Assembly: GCF_947087965.1 (NCBI RefSeq)
Contig: NZ_CAMUES010000002.1
Coordinates: 248,001-312,000, forward strand
Source of the DNA: an uncultured Mobiluncus sp.
GTDB lineage: Bacteria > Actinomycetota > Actinomycetes > Actinomycetales > Actinomycetaceae
Direction: 5' to 3'
Length of the DNA stretch: 64,000 nucleotides
Shown: positions 1 through 9,603 of the stretch, piece after piece
Position numbering within the stretch: position 1 is the first letter of the stretch
Layout: every line of letters starts with the position of its first letter
The notes under the pieces: generated by a model
Told to the model about the DNA's origin: nothing
Databases searched by the model: none
Seen by the model: the letters and a program-made list of their open reading frames with translations, nothing else
Made by a program: the position numbers and the translations under genes

Positions 1-48
1 CGCGAACGGAACGTGCCGCGGCACCAACCCCGTCAGGAGGAAAAATTC

Positions 49-1599
49 ATGGCCACGTCTGAACAGGAATCCATCACCAGCGAAATCAAGGAAACGCAGG
101 AAAACCAACCTGATAAAACCTCAACAGGACCTGCCCAGACAGCAGCTGAGGCCGATAGCTTACCTCAGACTGAATCGCCAGCCGCTTCCCTCCCGGACCC
201 CACGGCGGCACCGGAATCTCCCACCGTTCCTGCACCAACCCCGACTGAAGCATCTCCCGCGGCATCCGCGCCCCAGACTGGTGAAAAAAACCCGCAAATC
301 ACGCCGGTGCACCTTGAAGATGCCAATAAAAACAAGCCCCTGGGACCTATCGAGAAGATCGCTATGGACGAAGCCTCCAAATACGGGCGCGTTGATGACC
401 AGGGTCGGGTTTTCGTCAAAGACGGCGATACCGAGCGGGAAGTCGGCCAATACGCGGACGGAATCCCGGAGCAACCGTTAGCGCTTTACGTACGTCGTTT
501 CCTCGACCTGCAAGCCCAAGTCGATTTGGCTCAAGCACGTTTGGCAACGTTAAAGGCTCACGATATCGATGCCACCCTAAAGTCCTTAGACAAGGCGATG
601 GAGTCCCCCATGGTGGTGGGCAACCTCGACGGTTTGCGTTCACGCATTGAAAAACTGCGGGAACTGGGTGCAGCTCGCAAGGAACAGCTGGCTGAAGAAC
701 GCGAAGTCGCCAAGGCACAAGCCCTGGAGACACGCAACAAGATCGTGGAGGCAGCCGAAAAAATTGCTGCCCAAAATCCGGAACGCACCCAGTGGAAGCA
801 ATCCGGGGAACGCTTGCGCGAACTGCTGGAATCATGGAAAGAATCCCAGCGCAAGGGACCGCGTATCGATCGCGCCACCGAGGACGCTTTGTGGAAGCGT
901 TTTTCAGCAGCCCGCACGTCTTTCGACCGGCATCGTAAGTCATTCTTCTCACAACTTGATACCAAACGGGCAGAAGTCCGCAGTACTAAAGAAGCTCTGA
1001 TTAAACGTGCTGAGGAACTGGCAAACTCGACCGATTGGGCGCGAACCTCCGCAGCATACCGGGATTTGATGACGGAATGGAAAGCTGCCGGGAGGGCTTC
1101 CCGCAAGGACGACGACGCACTGTGGGAACGTTTCCGCGCTGCTCAGCAGGTCTTTTTCGATGCTCGTAGCGCTGACAACGCCAAGACCAGCACCGAGGAA
1201 CAAGCCAACCTTGAGGTGAAAGAAAAGCTGCTGGAACAGGCAAAAGCCCTCATGCCGGTGAAAGACTTGGAAACCACCAAGGCAAAATTCCGCGACCTAT
1301 TGGATAAGTGGGATGAAGCCGGGCGGGTTCCCCGCGGCGATATGCAGCGTTTGGAAAACGGTTTGCGTTCCGTGGAACAGGCTATTGCGAAAGCTGAAAA
1401 CGAGGCGTGGGTTAAGTCCAATCCGGAAACGAAAGCCCGCGCTGAGGGTCTGGTCGGGCAACTCGAAGAGAAAATCGCCAAACTCGAAACCGAGATTGCC
1501 GCTGCGAAACAAGACGGCAAGGACACCAAGAAACTCGAAGAAGATTTGCAGGCCCGCAAGGGCTGGCTCGACCAGGCTCGTAAAACCGCGGCGGAATAA
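49..1599 (+). CDS. DUF349 domain-containing protein
   Basis: A 516-residue protein of unknown biochemical role. The first ~90 residues are a low-complexity Pro/Ala/Thr/Glu-rich tail. The rest is highly charged, helical and coiled-coil-like, and carries three DUF349-type repeats with the signature W-x5-G-R followed by D-x2-LW-x-RF and a Phe-rich end (Trp near residues 260, 342 and 419; the third copy is degenerate). A short C-terminal coiled coil follows. The ATG at 49 was chosen because AGGAGG lies 8 nt upstream; an in-frame GTG at 13 has no such site. The gene converges on rel with a hairpin between them. In actinobacteria this family is commonly found beside rel; a nucleic-acid or ribosome-linked role is only a guess. 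No signal peptide or membrane segment is visible. Confidence 0.9.
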   Translation: MATSEQESITSEIKETQENQPDKTSTGPAQTAAEADSLPQTESPAASLPDPTAAPESPTVPAPTPTEASPAASAPQTGEKNPQITPVHLEDANKNKPLGPIEKIAMDEASKYGRVDDQGRVFVKDGDTEREVGQYADGIPEQPLALYVRRFLDLQAQVDLAQARLATLKAHDIDATLKSLDKAMESPMVVGNLDGLRSRIEKLRELGAARKEQLAEEREVAKAQALETRNKIVEAAEKIAAQNPERTQWKQSGERLRELLESWKESQRKGPRIDRATEDALWKRFSAARTSFDRHRKSFFSQLDTKRAEVRSTKEALIKRAEELANSTDWARTSAAYRDLMTEWKAAGRASRKDDDALWERFRAAQQVFFDARSADNAKTSTEEQANLEVKEKLLEQAKALMPVKDLETTKAKFRDLLDKWDEAGRVPRGDMQRLENGLRSVEQAIAKAENEAWVKSNPETKARAEGLVGQLEEKIAKLETEIAAAKQDGKDTKKLEEDLQARKGWLDQARKTAAE

Positions 1600-1647
1600 T
1601 CCGCCCCCGAGCGTCCCGCTGTTCTGCTGTATCTTTCTGGGTTATCG

Positions 1648-1670
1648 CCTCGCAGTCTAAGGCTGCGAGG
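1648..1670. terminator. Hairpin between DUF349 gene and rel
   Basis: Stem CCTCGCAG / CTGCGAGG (8 bp) with a 7-nt loop, overlapping the last codons of rel and lying 49 bp past the DUF349 stop. It sits between convergent genes and can serve both strands; there is no clear U tract. Confidence 0.55.
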
Positions 1671-3999
1671 TTGGCTCTGTGGCCCCGTTTTGTCCAGGGG
1701 TCACGCGAGTTGCGGAATATACCCCCGAAATGCGTCCCAAGTCATTGAGAATGTCTTGCAGATGGGAAGGCTCGGCCAGCTCAAAAGCCCATCGGGAATA
1801 CGCTACCCGGTCGCGCGTGGTGGAAATATTGCCCGAGAGAATGTTTACATGATTGTCGGTGAGAACCCGGGTCACGTCGCTCAATAGCCCTCCTCGATCC
1901 AGAGCCTCGATTTGCACCTGAACGAGGAACGGAGTCTTGGAATGTTGCGCCCACTTAACAGAAATGACGCGTTCCTGTTGAGCCAAGCTGAGATTCTTGG
2001 CATTCACGCAATCGACACGGTGTACGGAAACCCCATGACCCCGCGTGACGAATCCCATGATTTCATCGCCGGGAACCGGGGTGCAGCATTTTGCCAGCTT
2101 AACCCACAGGTCGTCAGCGTCTTGACCATCGACCAATACCCCCGAACCCCCGGCATGAGATTCGGTCGTGGGCGTATGGGTGGGAACGGCTTCTTCCTCG
2201 GCCAAAACCTCTTCATCATCATCTTCTGTCAGGGAGCCGGTAAAGCTCAGCAAGCGTTCCACCACATTTTGGGCACTGACGTGGGCATCTCCGATGGTTG
2301 CATAGAGGGTATCGACGTTGGGTAATCCCAATTGGTTTGCCACAGATTCCAAAAATTCGTGGCTGGCCAATTGATGAATCGGCAACTTTTGTTTACGAAT
2401 TTCTTTCGCCAGGATTTCCCGGCCTTTATCGATAGATTCCTCGCGGCGTTCCTTTGAAAACCAGGCTTTTATCTTTGATTTTGCGCGCGGGGTGGCCACG
2501 AAGGACAACCAATCCCGACTGGGGGACGCACCGGGAGACTTGGACGTAAAGATTTCCACCGTGTCGCCGTTTTCCAGTTTTGATTCCAGAGGAACAAGCT
2601 TGCCGTTGACCTTGGCGCCGACCGTCTTGTTTCCCACTTCGGTGTGTACGGAATAAGCGAAATCAACCGGAGTGGATCCGGCGGCCAGCACTACTACCTG
2701 GCCTTTCGGGGTGAACACATAGACCTGGGCGGAGTTAATTTCGTAACGCAGCGAGTCTAGGAACTCTCCTGAGTCTTGGGTTTGCTTTTGCCAGTCAACC
2801 AGTTGCCGCAGCCAGCCCATCTCATTTTCCAGATCCAAGACTTTGCCGCCCTCGGATTTTTTCAACGATTTGGCATTGGGATTTTCCTTGTATTTCCAGT
2901 GGGCGGCAATCCCGAATTCGGCGCGGCGGTGCATTTCATAGGTGCGAATCTGGATTTCGACAGGTTTTCCCTTAGGGCCGATCACCGTGGTGTGCAACGA
3001 CTGGTACAGGTTGTATTTCGGCATTGCGATATAGTCCTTGAACCTACCAAGCATCGGAGACCACCGCGAATGCATCAACCCCAGCACGGCATAACAATCT
3101 CGCACGGATTCCACCAGCACGCGCACCGCCACCAAGTCGTAAATATCGTTGAAATCACGGCCGCGCACAATCATCTTTTGATAAATCGAGTAGTGATGTT
3201 TCGGGCGCCCGTTCACGGTCCCTTTGATTTTCGCGTTCCGCAAGTCGCCTTCAATAGTCTGGATGATAGCGCTGAGCTGTTCCTCCCGGCGGGGCGCGGC
3301 CTCCTGAATGAGCTTGTCGATTTCTTGGTAAATCTGAGGGTAGAGGGTTTTAAACGCCAGGTCCTCCAGCTCCCATTTAATGGCGTTAAGCCCCATCCGG
3401 TGAGCCAGCGGGGCATAAATTTCCAGAGTTTCCTTAGCTTTGCGCGCGGCACTTTCTTTGCTGACATAACGCCAGGTACGCGCATTATGCAGACGGTCAG
3501 AGAGTTTAATGAGCAGGACTCGGATATCCTTAGCCATCGCGACCAGCATTTTTCGGATCGTCTCTGCCGGGGCGGAATCCCCATATTTCACTTTATCGAG
3601 TTTGGTGACCCCGTCGACCAAAGCGGCAATATCTTCGCCAAAGTCACGCCGACATTGTTCCAAAGAATAGTCGGTGTCCTCTACCGTGTCATGCAGCAGC
3701 CCGGCCGCAACCGTTGTTTCCGACATGCCCAGTTCTGCCAGGATAGTCGCGACTGCGACCGGATGCGTAATGTAGGGCTCCCCCGACTTTCGGAATTGTC
3801 CCCGGTGGTAACGTTCAGCGGTCACATAAGCCCGCTCTAGAAGGTCAAAGTCAGCTTTGGGATGGTTTTCCTTGACTGCCCGCAACACGGGTTCGAGCTC
3901 GCGGTATGAACTACGGGAACGAACTAATCGAAACAGAGAGCCGCGCAGAGCACCAGTATTCTCACTGGGCTCGTTGACAATCTCCGGCGCTTGCTCCAT
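1657..3999 (-). CDS. rel: Bifunctional (p)ppGpp synthetase/hydrolase Rel
   Basis: A 780-residue long RelA/SpoT homologue, making and degrading (p)ppGpp in the stringent response. In order: HD hydrolase domain with HDTVED at 103-108; a synthetase domain around 240-370 that includes the YNLYQSLHTTV and EIQIRT segments; a TGS domain (about 425-485, beginning VYVFTPKG); a helical/zinc-finger-like region with a CCTPVPGD motif near 645; and a C-terminal ACT domain (from about 700). The intact HD motif indicates a bifunctional enzyme, as is usual when actinobacteria have a single long Rel. It follows apt on the same strand after ~134 bp. A TAGAAT box exactly 6 nt before the ATG suggests its own promoter and a leaderless mRNA. 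Confidence 0.97.
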   Translation of the reverse strand: MEQAPEIVNEPSENTGALRGSLFRLVRSRSSYRELEPVLRAVKENHPKADFDLLERAYVTAERYHRGQFRKSGEPYITHPVAVATILAELGMSETTVAAGLLHDTVEDTDYSLEQCRRDFGEDIAALVDGVTKLDKVKYGDSAPAETIRKMLVAMAKDIRVLLIKLSDRLHNARTWRYVSKESAARKAKETLEIYAPLAHRMGLNAIKWELEDLAFKTLYPQIYQEIDKLIQEAAPRREEQLSAIIQTIEGDLRNAKIKGTVNGRPKHHYSIYQKMIVRGRDFNDIYDLVAVRVLVESVRDCYAVLGLMHSRWSPMLGRFKDYIAMPKYNLYQSLHTTVIGPKGKPVEIQIRTYEMHRRAEFGIAAHWKYKENPNAKSLKKSEGGKVLDLENEMGWLRQLVDWQKQTQDSGEFLDSLRYEINSAQVYVFTPKGQVVVLAAGSTPVDFAYSVHTEVGNKTVGAKVNGKLVPLESKLENGDTVEIFTSKSPGASPSRDWLSFVATPRAKSKIKAWFSKERREESIDKGREILAKEIRKQKLPIHQLASHEFLESVANQLGLPNVDTLYATIGDAHVSAQNVVERLLSFTGSLTEDDDEEVLAEEEAVPTHTPTTESHAGGSGVLVDGQDADDLWVKLAKCCTPVPGDEIMGFVTRGHGVSVHRVDCVNAKNLSLAQQERVISVKWAQHSKTPFLVQVQIEALDRGGLLSDVTRVLTDNHVNILSGNISTTRDRVAYSRWAFELAEPSHLQDILNDLGRISGVYSATRVTPGQNGATEPTSQP

Positions 4000-4005
4000 A
4001 CAGAG

Positions 4006-4011
4006 ATTCTA
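4006..4011 (-). promoter_or_regulatory. Candidate -10 box of rel (leaderless)
   Basis: TAGAAT on the minus strand, 6 nt (CTCTGT) before the rel ATG, with no Shine-Dalgarno sequence in between. Transcription would begin at or next to the start codon. Confidence 0.6.
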
Positions 4012-4133
4012 ATTCTTTTGCCCGGTAAACGTTAGTTTAATGGGGTGTGACCAGGATTTTTTTCTAAAAATCGAGCACGAAATCAACGAATTCCTCTGCC
4101 TATCCCCTTACGGGTGACAGATGCTGAGCGCGT

Positions 4134-4679
4134 TTACAGTTCCACGAGGGAGTGGAAAGGGGTATTGCCCAGGTGAGTGCGTCCGTTGAGGGCTTTCAGC
4201 TCCATCAACACCAGGATTTCGCAGACGTGTCCCCCTGCCTTTTCCAACAATTTCACGGAAGCGGCAGCGGTTCCCCCCGTTGCCAAGAGGTCATCAACCA
4301 CCAGGATATTGTCAAAGCCCTGCACCGTTTCCGGTTGGACTTGAATCGTCGCAGAACCGTATTCCAAATCGTAGGATTCGCTAACCACGTGCCCGGGCAG
4401 CTTTCCGGCCTTACGCACCATAATCATGGGCACACCCAGTTCGACTGCCAGAGGAGAGGACAGGATAAACCCGCGTGACTCCAACCCGGCTACTGCATTG
4501 ATTCGTCCCCGATAATGCTGGGCAATTCCTTGAATTAATTCCTGAAAAGGCTCCCCGGAAGCGAGTAGCGGGGAAAAATCCCGAAACAGAATTCCGGGCT
4601 GGGGGAAATCAGGAATCTCAGTCAGGTGCGAAACGATAATCTCGTGCAGGCGCGAGTCGAAGTCAACGGAGAAATTCAT
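4134..4679 (-). CDS. apt: Adenine phosphoribosyltransferase
   Basis: A 181-residue type I phosphoribosyltransferase converting adenine and PRPP to AMP (purine salvage, cytoplasm). The PRPP-binding signature ILVVDDLLATGGTAAA is present near 125-140, preceded by the family's GLESRGFIL segment; length matches the family. The start codon overlaps the secF stop (ATGA), so the gene is translationally coupled to secF. The order secD-secF-apt-rel is a conserved actinobacterial arrangement. The C-terminal end (HSLVEL) is complete. Confidence 0.96.
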   Translation of the reverse strand: MNFSVDFDSRLHEIIVSHLTEIPDFPQPGILFRDFSPLLASGEPFQELIQGIAQHYRGRINAVAGLESRGFILSSPLAVELGVPMIMVRKAGKLPGHVVSESYDLEYGSATIQVQPETVQGFDNILVVDDLLATGGTAAASVKLLEKAGGHVCEILVLMELKALNGRTHLGNTPFHSLVEL

Positions 4680-5791
4680 TTCTTGGTCTTCTTCCGTTTC
4701 GGTTGCGCAGACTGCCCCTTATGGTGTCCAGGAACCATGGGGGCCGCCACCACGGCGGGCGTGACCTCCTTGAAAGAGCCGTCCTCGTTGAGAGTAGCGG
4801 CACCCGATTCCACAGCGGCGGCGCGAGCCTTGTCAACCTTGGCGTTGTGGTCTTTGATGGCTTGCGAACGGCCTCGAATCAGCGTCAGCATCGGGGTGGC
4901 GATAAAGATAGAACTGAAAGTACCCACAATCATGCCGATGAACAGCGGCATCGAGATATCCAACAGAGTGGAGGTACCCAGGAGTGCCGCACCCAGGAAC
5001 AGAATCGCTGACACCGGCAAAATACCGGTGATGGAGGTGTTGATGGAACGCACCATCGTTTGGTTGATGGACAGGTTCGCCAGCTCGTTGTACTTGGAGC
5101 GCGACTGATTGAACATATCGCGGGTGTTTTCGCGGATTTTATCGAAAACCACCACCGTGTCGTACAGGGAGTAACCCAGGATGGTCAGCAAACCTATAAT
5201 CGTTGCTGGAGTAATCTCAATCTGCGTGTAGGCAAAAACCCCCAAAGTAATCAGGAAGTCATGCAGCAACGCGAACAGTGCCGAGAATGACATGGTCCAG
5301 GTGCGGAAGTATGCCATCAGCAGCAGTGCAATCATGCCCATGAATACCAGCAAACCTACTAGAGCCTGCTTGGACACCGAAGCCCCCCAAGACGGACCAA
5401 TCGAAGTCTTAGAGACTTTCGATATGTCCACGTTGTAGGCTTTGGCCAGCTCCTTTTGAATCTTCAGTTCCACGTCGGTGGGTTGCTGACTGGTTTGGAC
5501 GCGCAGACCGTTCGTACCCATCTGGGCAACCTTGGTCTGTTCGTTCAAGCCGGCGGCTTTCACTGCATCGTAGGCGGGTTGCTGGGGCGGATTCGATGCT
5601 GTGTTAGTGACTACGAACTCGGCACCGCCGGTGAACTCGATAGACGGATTCAACCCAAAAACCGCGATTCCGATGGCGGAAATAGCCATCAAAATAGCTC
5701 CGACAGTGAGTGGAATTCGGCGATTCTTAATGATTCCGTAAGACTTTTTCCCGGAGTAAAGCGCATTACCCCACTGGGCGTAACTCATCAT
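4676..5791 (-). CDS. secF: Protein translocase subunit SecF
   Basis: A 371-residue integral membrane protein of the SecDF accessory complex, which uses the proton gradient to help pull secreted proteins through SecYEG. It has TM1 near residues 28-50, a periplasmic domain with the family's FTGGAEFVV segment, then five membrane segments with the D-x-LITLGVFA and GYSLYDTVVVFDKIREN motifs of SecF. The tail is basic (KRKKTKK). It overlaps secD upstream by 4 nt and apt downstream by 4 nt, so the three genes form one coupled unit. Confidence 0.97.
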   Translation of the reverse strand: MMSYAQWGNALYSGKKSYGIIKNRRIPLTVGAILMAISAIGIAVFGLNPSIEFTGGAEFVVTNTASNPPQQPAYDAVKAAGLNEQTKVAQMGTNGLRVQTSQQPTDVELKIQKELAKAYNVDISKVSKTSIGPSWGASVSKQALVGLLVFMGMIALLLMAYFRTWTMSFSALFALLHDFLITLGVFAYTQIEITPATIIGLLTILGYSLYDTVVVFDKIRENTRDMFNQSRSKYNELANLSINQTMVRSINTSITGILPVSAILFLGAALLGTSTLLDISMPLFIGMIVGTFSSIFIATPMLTLIRGRSQAIKDHNAKVDKARAAAVESGAATLNEDGSFKEVTPAVVAAPMVPGHHKGQSAQPKRKKTKK

Positions 5792-7956
5792 TTCGCGTCC
5801 TCCTCTGTCTGGGTGGATTCATCTTTCGGGGCGGCATCCTCGCTTCCATCGGATTCCGCAGTTTCGGAAGTGGATTCTGCTGGGGAAGTGTCCGACGGTT
5901 CTTTCGCGATAGTCTCCGGTTCGGTGTTCTCAGCCGGGGTCGCGGACGTTTCCTCAATCTCGTCTTCCTCATCAGCCTGAGGCAGACCAGCCTTTTGGCG
6001 TGCCAAAGAGATAGTCGGCGCGGCGACCTTTTGCGCAGATTTCTTTTTACGGGGCGAAGATACCGTCGAGGCAGACTGCATATAGATACGGTCGCTGCTG
6101 GCACCGAGGTGTAGCGGATCCAGACCACTGAATTTCCGACCTTCACCAAAGTAACGGGTCTTGATGAGCAACGACATCATCGGGTGGGTGAACAGGAAGA
6201 TGATTCCCAGGTCAACCAGAGTAGTCAAACCCAAGGTAAATGCGAAGCCCTGCACGCCGCCAACAGCCAGAACGTAAAGGACCACCGCAGCCACAATGTT
6301 CACGATATCGGACACCACGATGGTTCGTTTCGCGCGGTTCCAGCCGGTTTCCACCGCCGTAGCCAAGGGCTTACCGTCACGTACCTCGTCTCGAATACGT
6401 TCGAAATAGATGATGAATGAGTCCATGGTCACACCGACGGCCACAATCAAACCGACCACGCCCGCCAGAGACAGACGGTATCCCATAGACCACGACAGGA
6501 TAGCCACAGCCAGGTACACGATGCCGCCCGCGAGGAACAGGGAGGCCGTCGCCAAACCTGCCAAAGCGTGGTACTGCTGGAGCAGGTACAGCACAACCAG
6601 AATCAAACCGACAATAGCGGCATAGAACCCGACTTTCAGGTGTTCGCCGCCCAAGGTCGCCGAGATGGTCTGCTTGGACTGCTGTTCAAAGTTCAAAGGC
6701 AGAGAACCAAACTGGAGCTGGTTCGCCAAAGTGGCGGAGGATTCCCGCGTCAAAGAACCCGAAATAGATGCGGAGCCGCCAAACGCCGGAGCGTTAACCC
6801 CCGGGGCGCTAACGACCAAAGAGTCCAGCACAATCGCGAAACGGTTATTGTCAGGATTGCGGTTCGTTCCCTTGGATTGGTTTGGGTACAGCACCTTGGC
6901 CACTTCATCGAATTTCTTGGCGCCATCAGCATCGAGTTTCAGCGCAACTTCCCACTGACCGGTGGCGTTGCCCTGCTGGTTGGTTCCCATCCCGGAAGAG
7001 GCGGAAACCAGGTCGGTACCGGAGAGGACTTCGGGGCCCAAGATGTATTTCTCGAAACCTTCCTTAGAGCAGGCGACCAGATTCTTTTTCGGGTCGTCCA
7101 GTGAGCCGCCCTTGAGAGAGGCCGGGTCGGTACAATCCAGGTGGTTAAAGATGAACATGTCCCGCACGGTAATGTGTTTGCGGTCATTGATGACATTGGA
7201 CTGGCCAGCCGGGGTGTCGGGATATTTTTCCGCCTCTTTCATGAGTTCATCGAAAGGAATCGCCGCGGAGGACGGCTGTTGCGCAGCCGGGGTGTTAGCG
7301 GGGGCAGTCTGGTTCGGGGCGCTCGGGGTGGGGGTAGCGTTGGGATCCGTTGAGTTGAACACCAGGGACTGCGTCTGACCTGTCTCGGCCGGTGCAGACG
7401 GCGGTATCGTCACGGTGTTGTTGCCTTCACCTACCGTAGTCTGAGTCTTTTGGTCACCAGTTTCGCCCCCCGCTGGCTGGTTTTGCCCGGCAGGAGCCGC
7501 GGCACCGGTCAGCTGCCCCAAGAGCGCTTGGGGATCTTCGTTGTTCGTGGCGTTGCCAGGCGCGCTAAGCAGGACGGTACGGAAACGCATGACCGCGGAC
7601 TGCTGAATCAAAGCCAAAGTTTCTTCACTGGGGTTGCCTGGAATACCAACCGAAATGTTCTCTTGACCGTTACGAGCAATCTCAGCTTCGGCCACACCGG
7701 AAGCGTCAATACGCTGGCGAATAACCTCAATAGCCTGTTCAATGTCAGCATCCGAGATGGCCTTCGCTTTGGCTTCCGTATTCTTCGGGGTGAGAATCAG
7801 CTGGGTTCCGCCTTCCAGGTCGATTGCCAGCTTCGGGGCGTACGAGCCATCTGAGAATATGGTCGAACCGACCAAGGTCCCAGCCAGAGCCACCACAATC
7901 ACGGCGAAAAATATGAGTGTGCGCAACGCCTTGTTCTTAGTCTTCTTGGCAGCCAC
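5788..7956 (-). CDS. secD: Protein translocase subunit SecD
   Basis: A 722-residue SecDF component. TM1 lies at about 11-32, followed by the DLEGGTQLIL signature near 46 and a P1 domain (ISVGIPGNP); five C-terminal membrane segments include the VTMDSFIIYFERIRDE motif. It is longer than many SecD proteins because of a Gln/Thr/Pro/Asn-rich linker (about residues 150-265) and an acidic, Ser/Thr/Glu-rich C-terminal tail of ~80 residues, both lacking obvious fold. The start is GTG, with AGAAGGA 6-7 nt upstream. It lies between yajC and secF, with which it acts in export. Confidence 0.97.
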   Translation of the reverse strand: MAAKKTKNKALRTLIFFAVIVVALAGTLVGSTIFSDGSYAPKLAIDLEGGTQLILTPKNTEAKAKAISDADIEQAIEVIRQRIDASGVAEAEIARNGQENISVGIPGNPSEETLALIQQSAVMRFRTVLLSAPGNATNNEDPQALLGQLTGAAAPAGQNQPAGGETGDQKTQTTVGEGNNTVTIPPSAPAETGQTQSLVFNSTDPNATPTPSAPNQTAPANTPAAQQPSSAAIPFDELMKEAEKYPDTPAGQSNVINDRKHITVRDMFIFNHLDCTDPASLKGGSLDDPKKNLVACSKEGFEKYILGPEVLSGTDLVSASSGMGTNQQGNATGQWEVALKLDADGAKKFDEVAKVLYPNQSKGTNRNPDNNRFAIVLDSLVVSAPGVNAPAFGGSASISGSLTRESSATLANQLQFGSLPLNFEQQSKQTISATLGGEHLKVGFYAAIVGLILVVLYLLQQYHALAGLATASLFLAGGIVYLAVAILSWSMGYRLSLAGVVGLIVAVGVTMDSFIIYFERIRDEVRDGKPLATAVETGWNRAKRTIVVSDIVNIVAAVVLYVLAVGGVQGFAFTLGLTTLVDLGIIFLFTHPMMSLLIKTRYFGEGRKFSGLDPLHLGASSDRIYMQSASTVSSPRKKKSAQKVAAPTISLARQKAGLPQADEEDEIEETSATPAENTEPETIAKEPSDTSPAESTSETAESDGSEDAAPKDESTQTEEDAK

Positions 7957-8008
7957 AGATTTTCCTTCTTTTATCTAACTTTCACTGTCTGTTTAACGAA
8001 TCTTCGGG

Positions 8009-8494
8009 TCAATAGGTGTGACCCTCACCTTTTTCGGTGTCATCACCTAACGAGGAATCGTCCCCCATATTGGAGCCGAAACCAGATTCTTCCGGCTCGG
8101 TGTCAGGCGTTGCCGGGGTGGACTCAGACGCTGGGTCTGCCTCCGCTTCCACCGCAGAATCGGAATCGGAGTCGGCGACCGTTCCAAAATTCGGATCCTC
8201 AACTTTGGCGATAGCCTTGAGATCCCACAATGTTTCCTCACCGGTCAGATTAGCCAAGGTAATAACTTCCCCACTAACTTCAACGACCTTGCCAAAGAAA
8301 CCGGAGGTGGTACGCACCCAGGTTCCAGGAGTCATCATCTGTTCCATGCTCTTACGCTGCTCTTCCATCTGAGACAAGCGTTTCTGGCCGGAGCGGCGCA
8401 TAAAAACAATCATCAACACAAACGCGAGACCGAGTATCACCCACGTAAAAATGGGATTTTGAGAGCTGGTTGCAGCATTTTGAAATGGCAGCAC
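8009..8494 (-). CDS. yajC: Preprotein translocase subunit YajC
   Basis: A 161-residue small membrane protein of the Sec accessory complex. One membrane segment (IFTWVILGLAFVLMIVFMRR, about residues 13-32) is followed by the YajC cytoplasmic domain (M-x4-KSMEQMMTPGTWVRTTSGFFGKV) and a ~60-residue acidic Ser/Asp/Glu-rich tail. The GTG at 8494 was chosen because GGAAGG precedes it by 7 nt; a longer reading frame would run back into ruvB and add an atypical N-terminus. It lies 52 bp upstream of secD, in the usual ruvB-yajC-secD-secF order. Confidence 0.93.
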   Translation of the reverse strand: MLPFQNAATSSQNPIFTWVILGLAFVLMIVFMRRSGQKRLSQMEEQRKSMEQMMTPGTWVRTTSGFFGKVVEVSGEVITLANLTGEETLWDLKAIAKVEDPNFGTVADSDSDSAVEAEADPASESTPATPDTEPEESGFGSNMGDDSSLGDDTEKGEGHTY

Positions 8495-8565
8495 AGATAA
8501 ACCTTCCTTAAATAGGCGACCGTCCAAGTCTAAAGCCTGCGGGTTAAAAACGGAAAATATACCCT

Positions 8566-9603
8566 CTAAAACAGGGCATTTTCCGCCGGCGGGGTGACCC
8601 CGAGGTGTTCGCAACCCTTCGGAGTAATGGCACGTCCCCGGTTGGTGCGCACCAAAAGGCCCTCTCGAACCAAGAACGGTTCCACGACTTCTTCAATCGT
8701 CTCCGGTTCCTCCCCGACCGACACCGCGAGGGTGTGCAGCCCGACCGGCCCGCCGGCAAACCTCTCTATCACCGCCCGCAAAACACTGCGGTCCAAGCGA
8801 TCCAAGCCGAGTTCATCGACCTCAAAAAGTTCTAGGGCACGGCGAGCCGATTCCAGGTCGCACCGGGGATGGTCGTGGACCAGGGCGAAGTCAATAACCC
8901 GGCGCAGCAAGCGATTTGCCACCCGCGGTGTGCCGCGCGACCGACGGGCGATTTCCTCTGCTGCATCCTCGGTAATTTCAGCACCCAACAAACTGGCGGA
9001 ACGCTTCACGATGAGAGCCAAATCGGGAGGCTGGTAAGGCTCCAGATGGGCGGTAAAACCGAAACGGTCGCGTAGCGGGGCAGGTAGCAAACCCGCCCGG
9101 GTCGTGGCTCCGACCAGAGTGAAGGGCGGCAGCGTCAAGGGAATCGAAGTTGCTCCCGGACCTTTGCCCACCACGACGTCGACCCGGAAATCTTCCATCG
9201 CCAGGTAGAGCATTTCTTCGGCGGGACGCGCCAACCGGTGAATTTCGTCGATAAACAAGACATCGCCCTCCTGCAGGGAGGACAGTATGGCCGCTAAATC
9301 ACCAGCGTGACCGATAGCTGGCCCGGAAGTCAGACGCAGCGAGGAGGACATTTCCGCGGCGATAATCATTGCCAGAGTCGTCTTGCCCAGCCCGGGAGGG
9401 CCCGCTAACAGAACATGGTCAGCTGCTTCGCCGCGTTCTTTGGCCGCCGAGAGGACCAGTTCCAGCTGAGTTTTAACCGTTTCTTGACCGATGAAATCGC
9501 TGAGCGTCTTTGGTCGCAGAGCCGCTTCGGCGGCGCGTTCCGCATCGGGAGCGGAGGAATCAACCAAACGCTGCTCGTAGGAAAAATCTGTATCTTCAGC
9601 CAC
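8566..9603 (-). CDS. ruvB: Holliday junction branch migration helicase RuvB
   Basis: A 345-residue AAA+ ATPase that drives branch migration of Holliday junctions with RuvA. Walker A (GPPGLGKTT, about 67-75), Walker B (LFIDEIHR, about 117-124), sensor 1 (LVGATTRAG) and the C-terminal winged-helix domain ([11 protein letters not shown]... GGPVGL) are all present; length is typical. The start is GTG and overlaps the end of ruvA by 8 nt. It is part of the ruvC-ruvA-ruvB operon. Confidence 0.98.
   Translation of the reverse strand: MAEDTDFSYEQRLVDSSAPDAERAAEAALRPKTLSDFIGQETVKTQLELVLSAAKERGEAADHVLLAGPPGLGKTTLAMIIAAEMSSSLRLTSGPAIGHAGDLAAILSSLQEGDVLFIDEIHRLARPAEEMLYLAMEDFRVDVVVGKGPGATSIPLTLPPFTLVGATTRAGLLPAPLRDRFGFTAHLEPYQPPDLALIVKRSASLLGAEITEDAAEEIARRSRGTPRVANRLLRRVIDFALVHDHPRCDLESARRALELFEVDELGLDRLDRSVLRAVIERFAGGPVGLHTLAVSVGEEPETIEEVVEPFLVREGLLVRTNRGRAITPKGCEHLGVTPPAENALF

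Noticed and set aside
2776..3840. 354-codon open frame on the plus strand inside rel
   Set aside because: Antisense to the well-conserved rel gene; no recognisable domains and composition of a shadow frame (His/Gln/Arg-rich).
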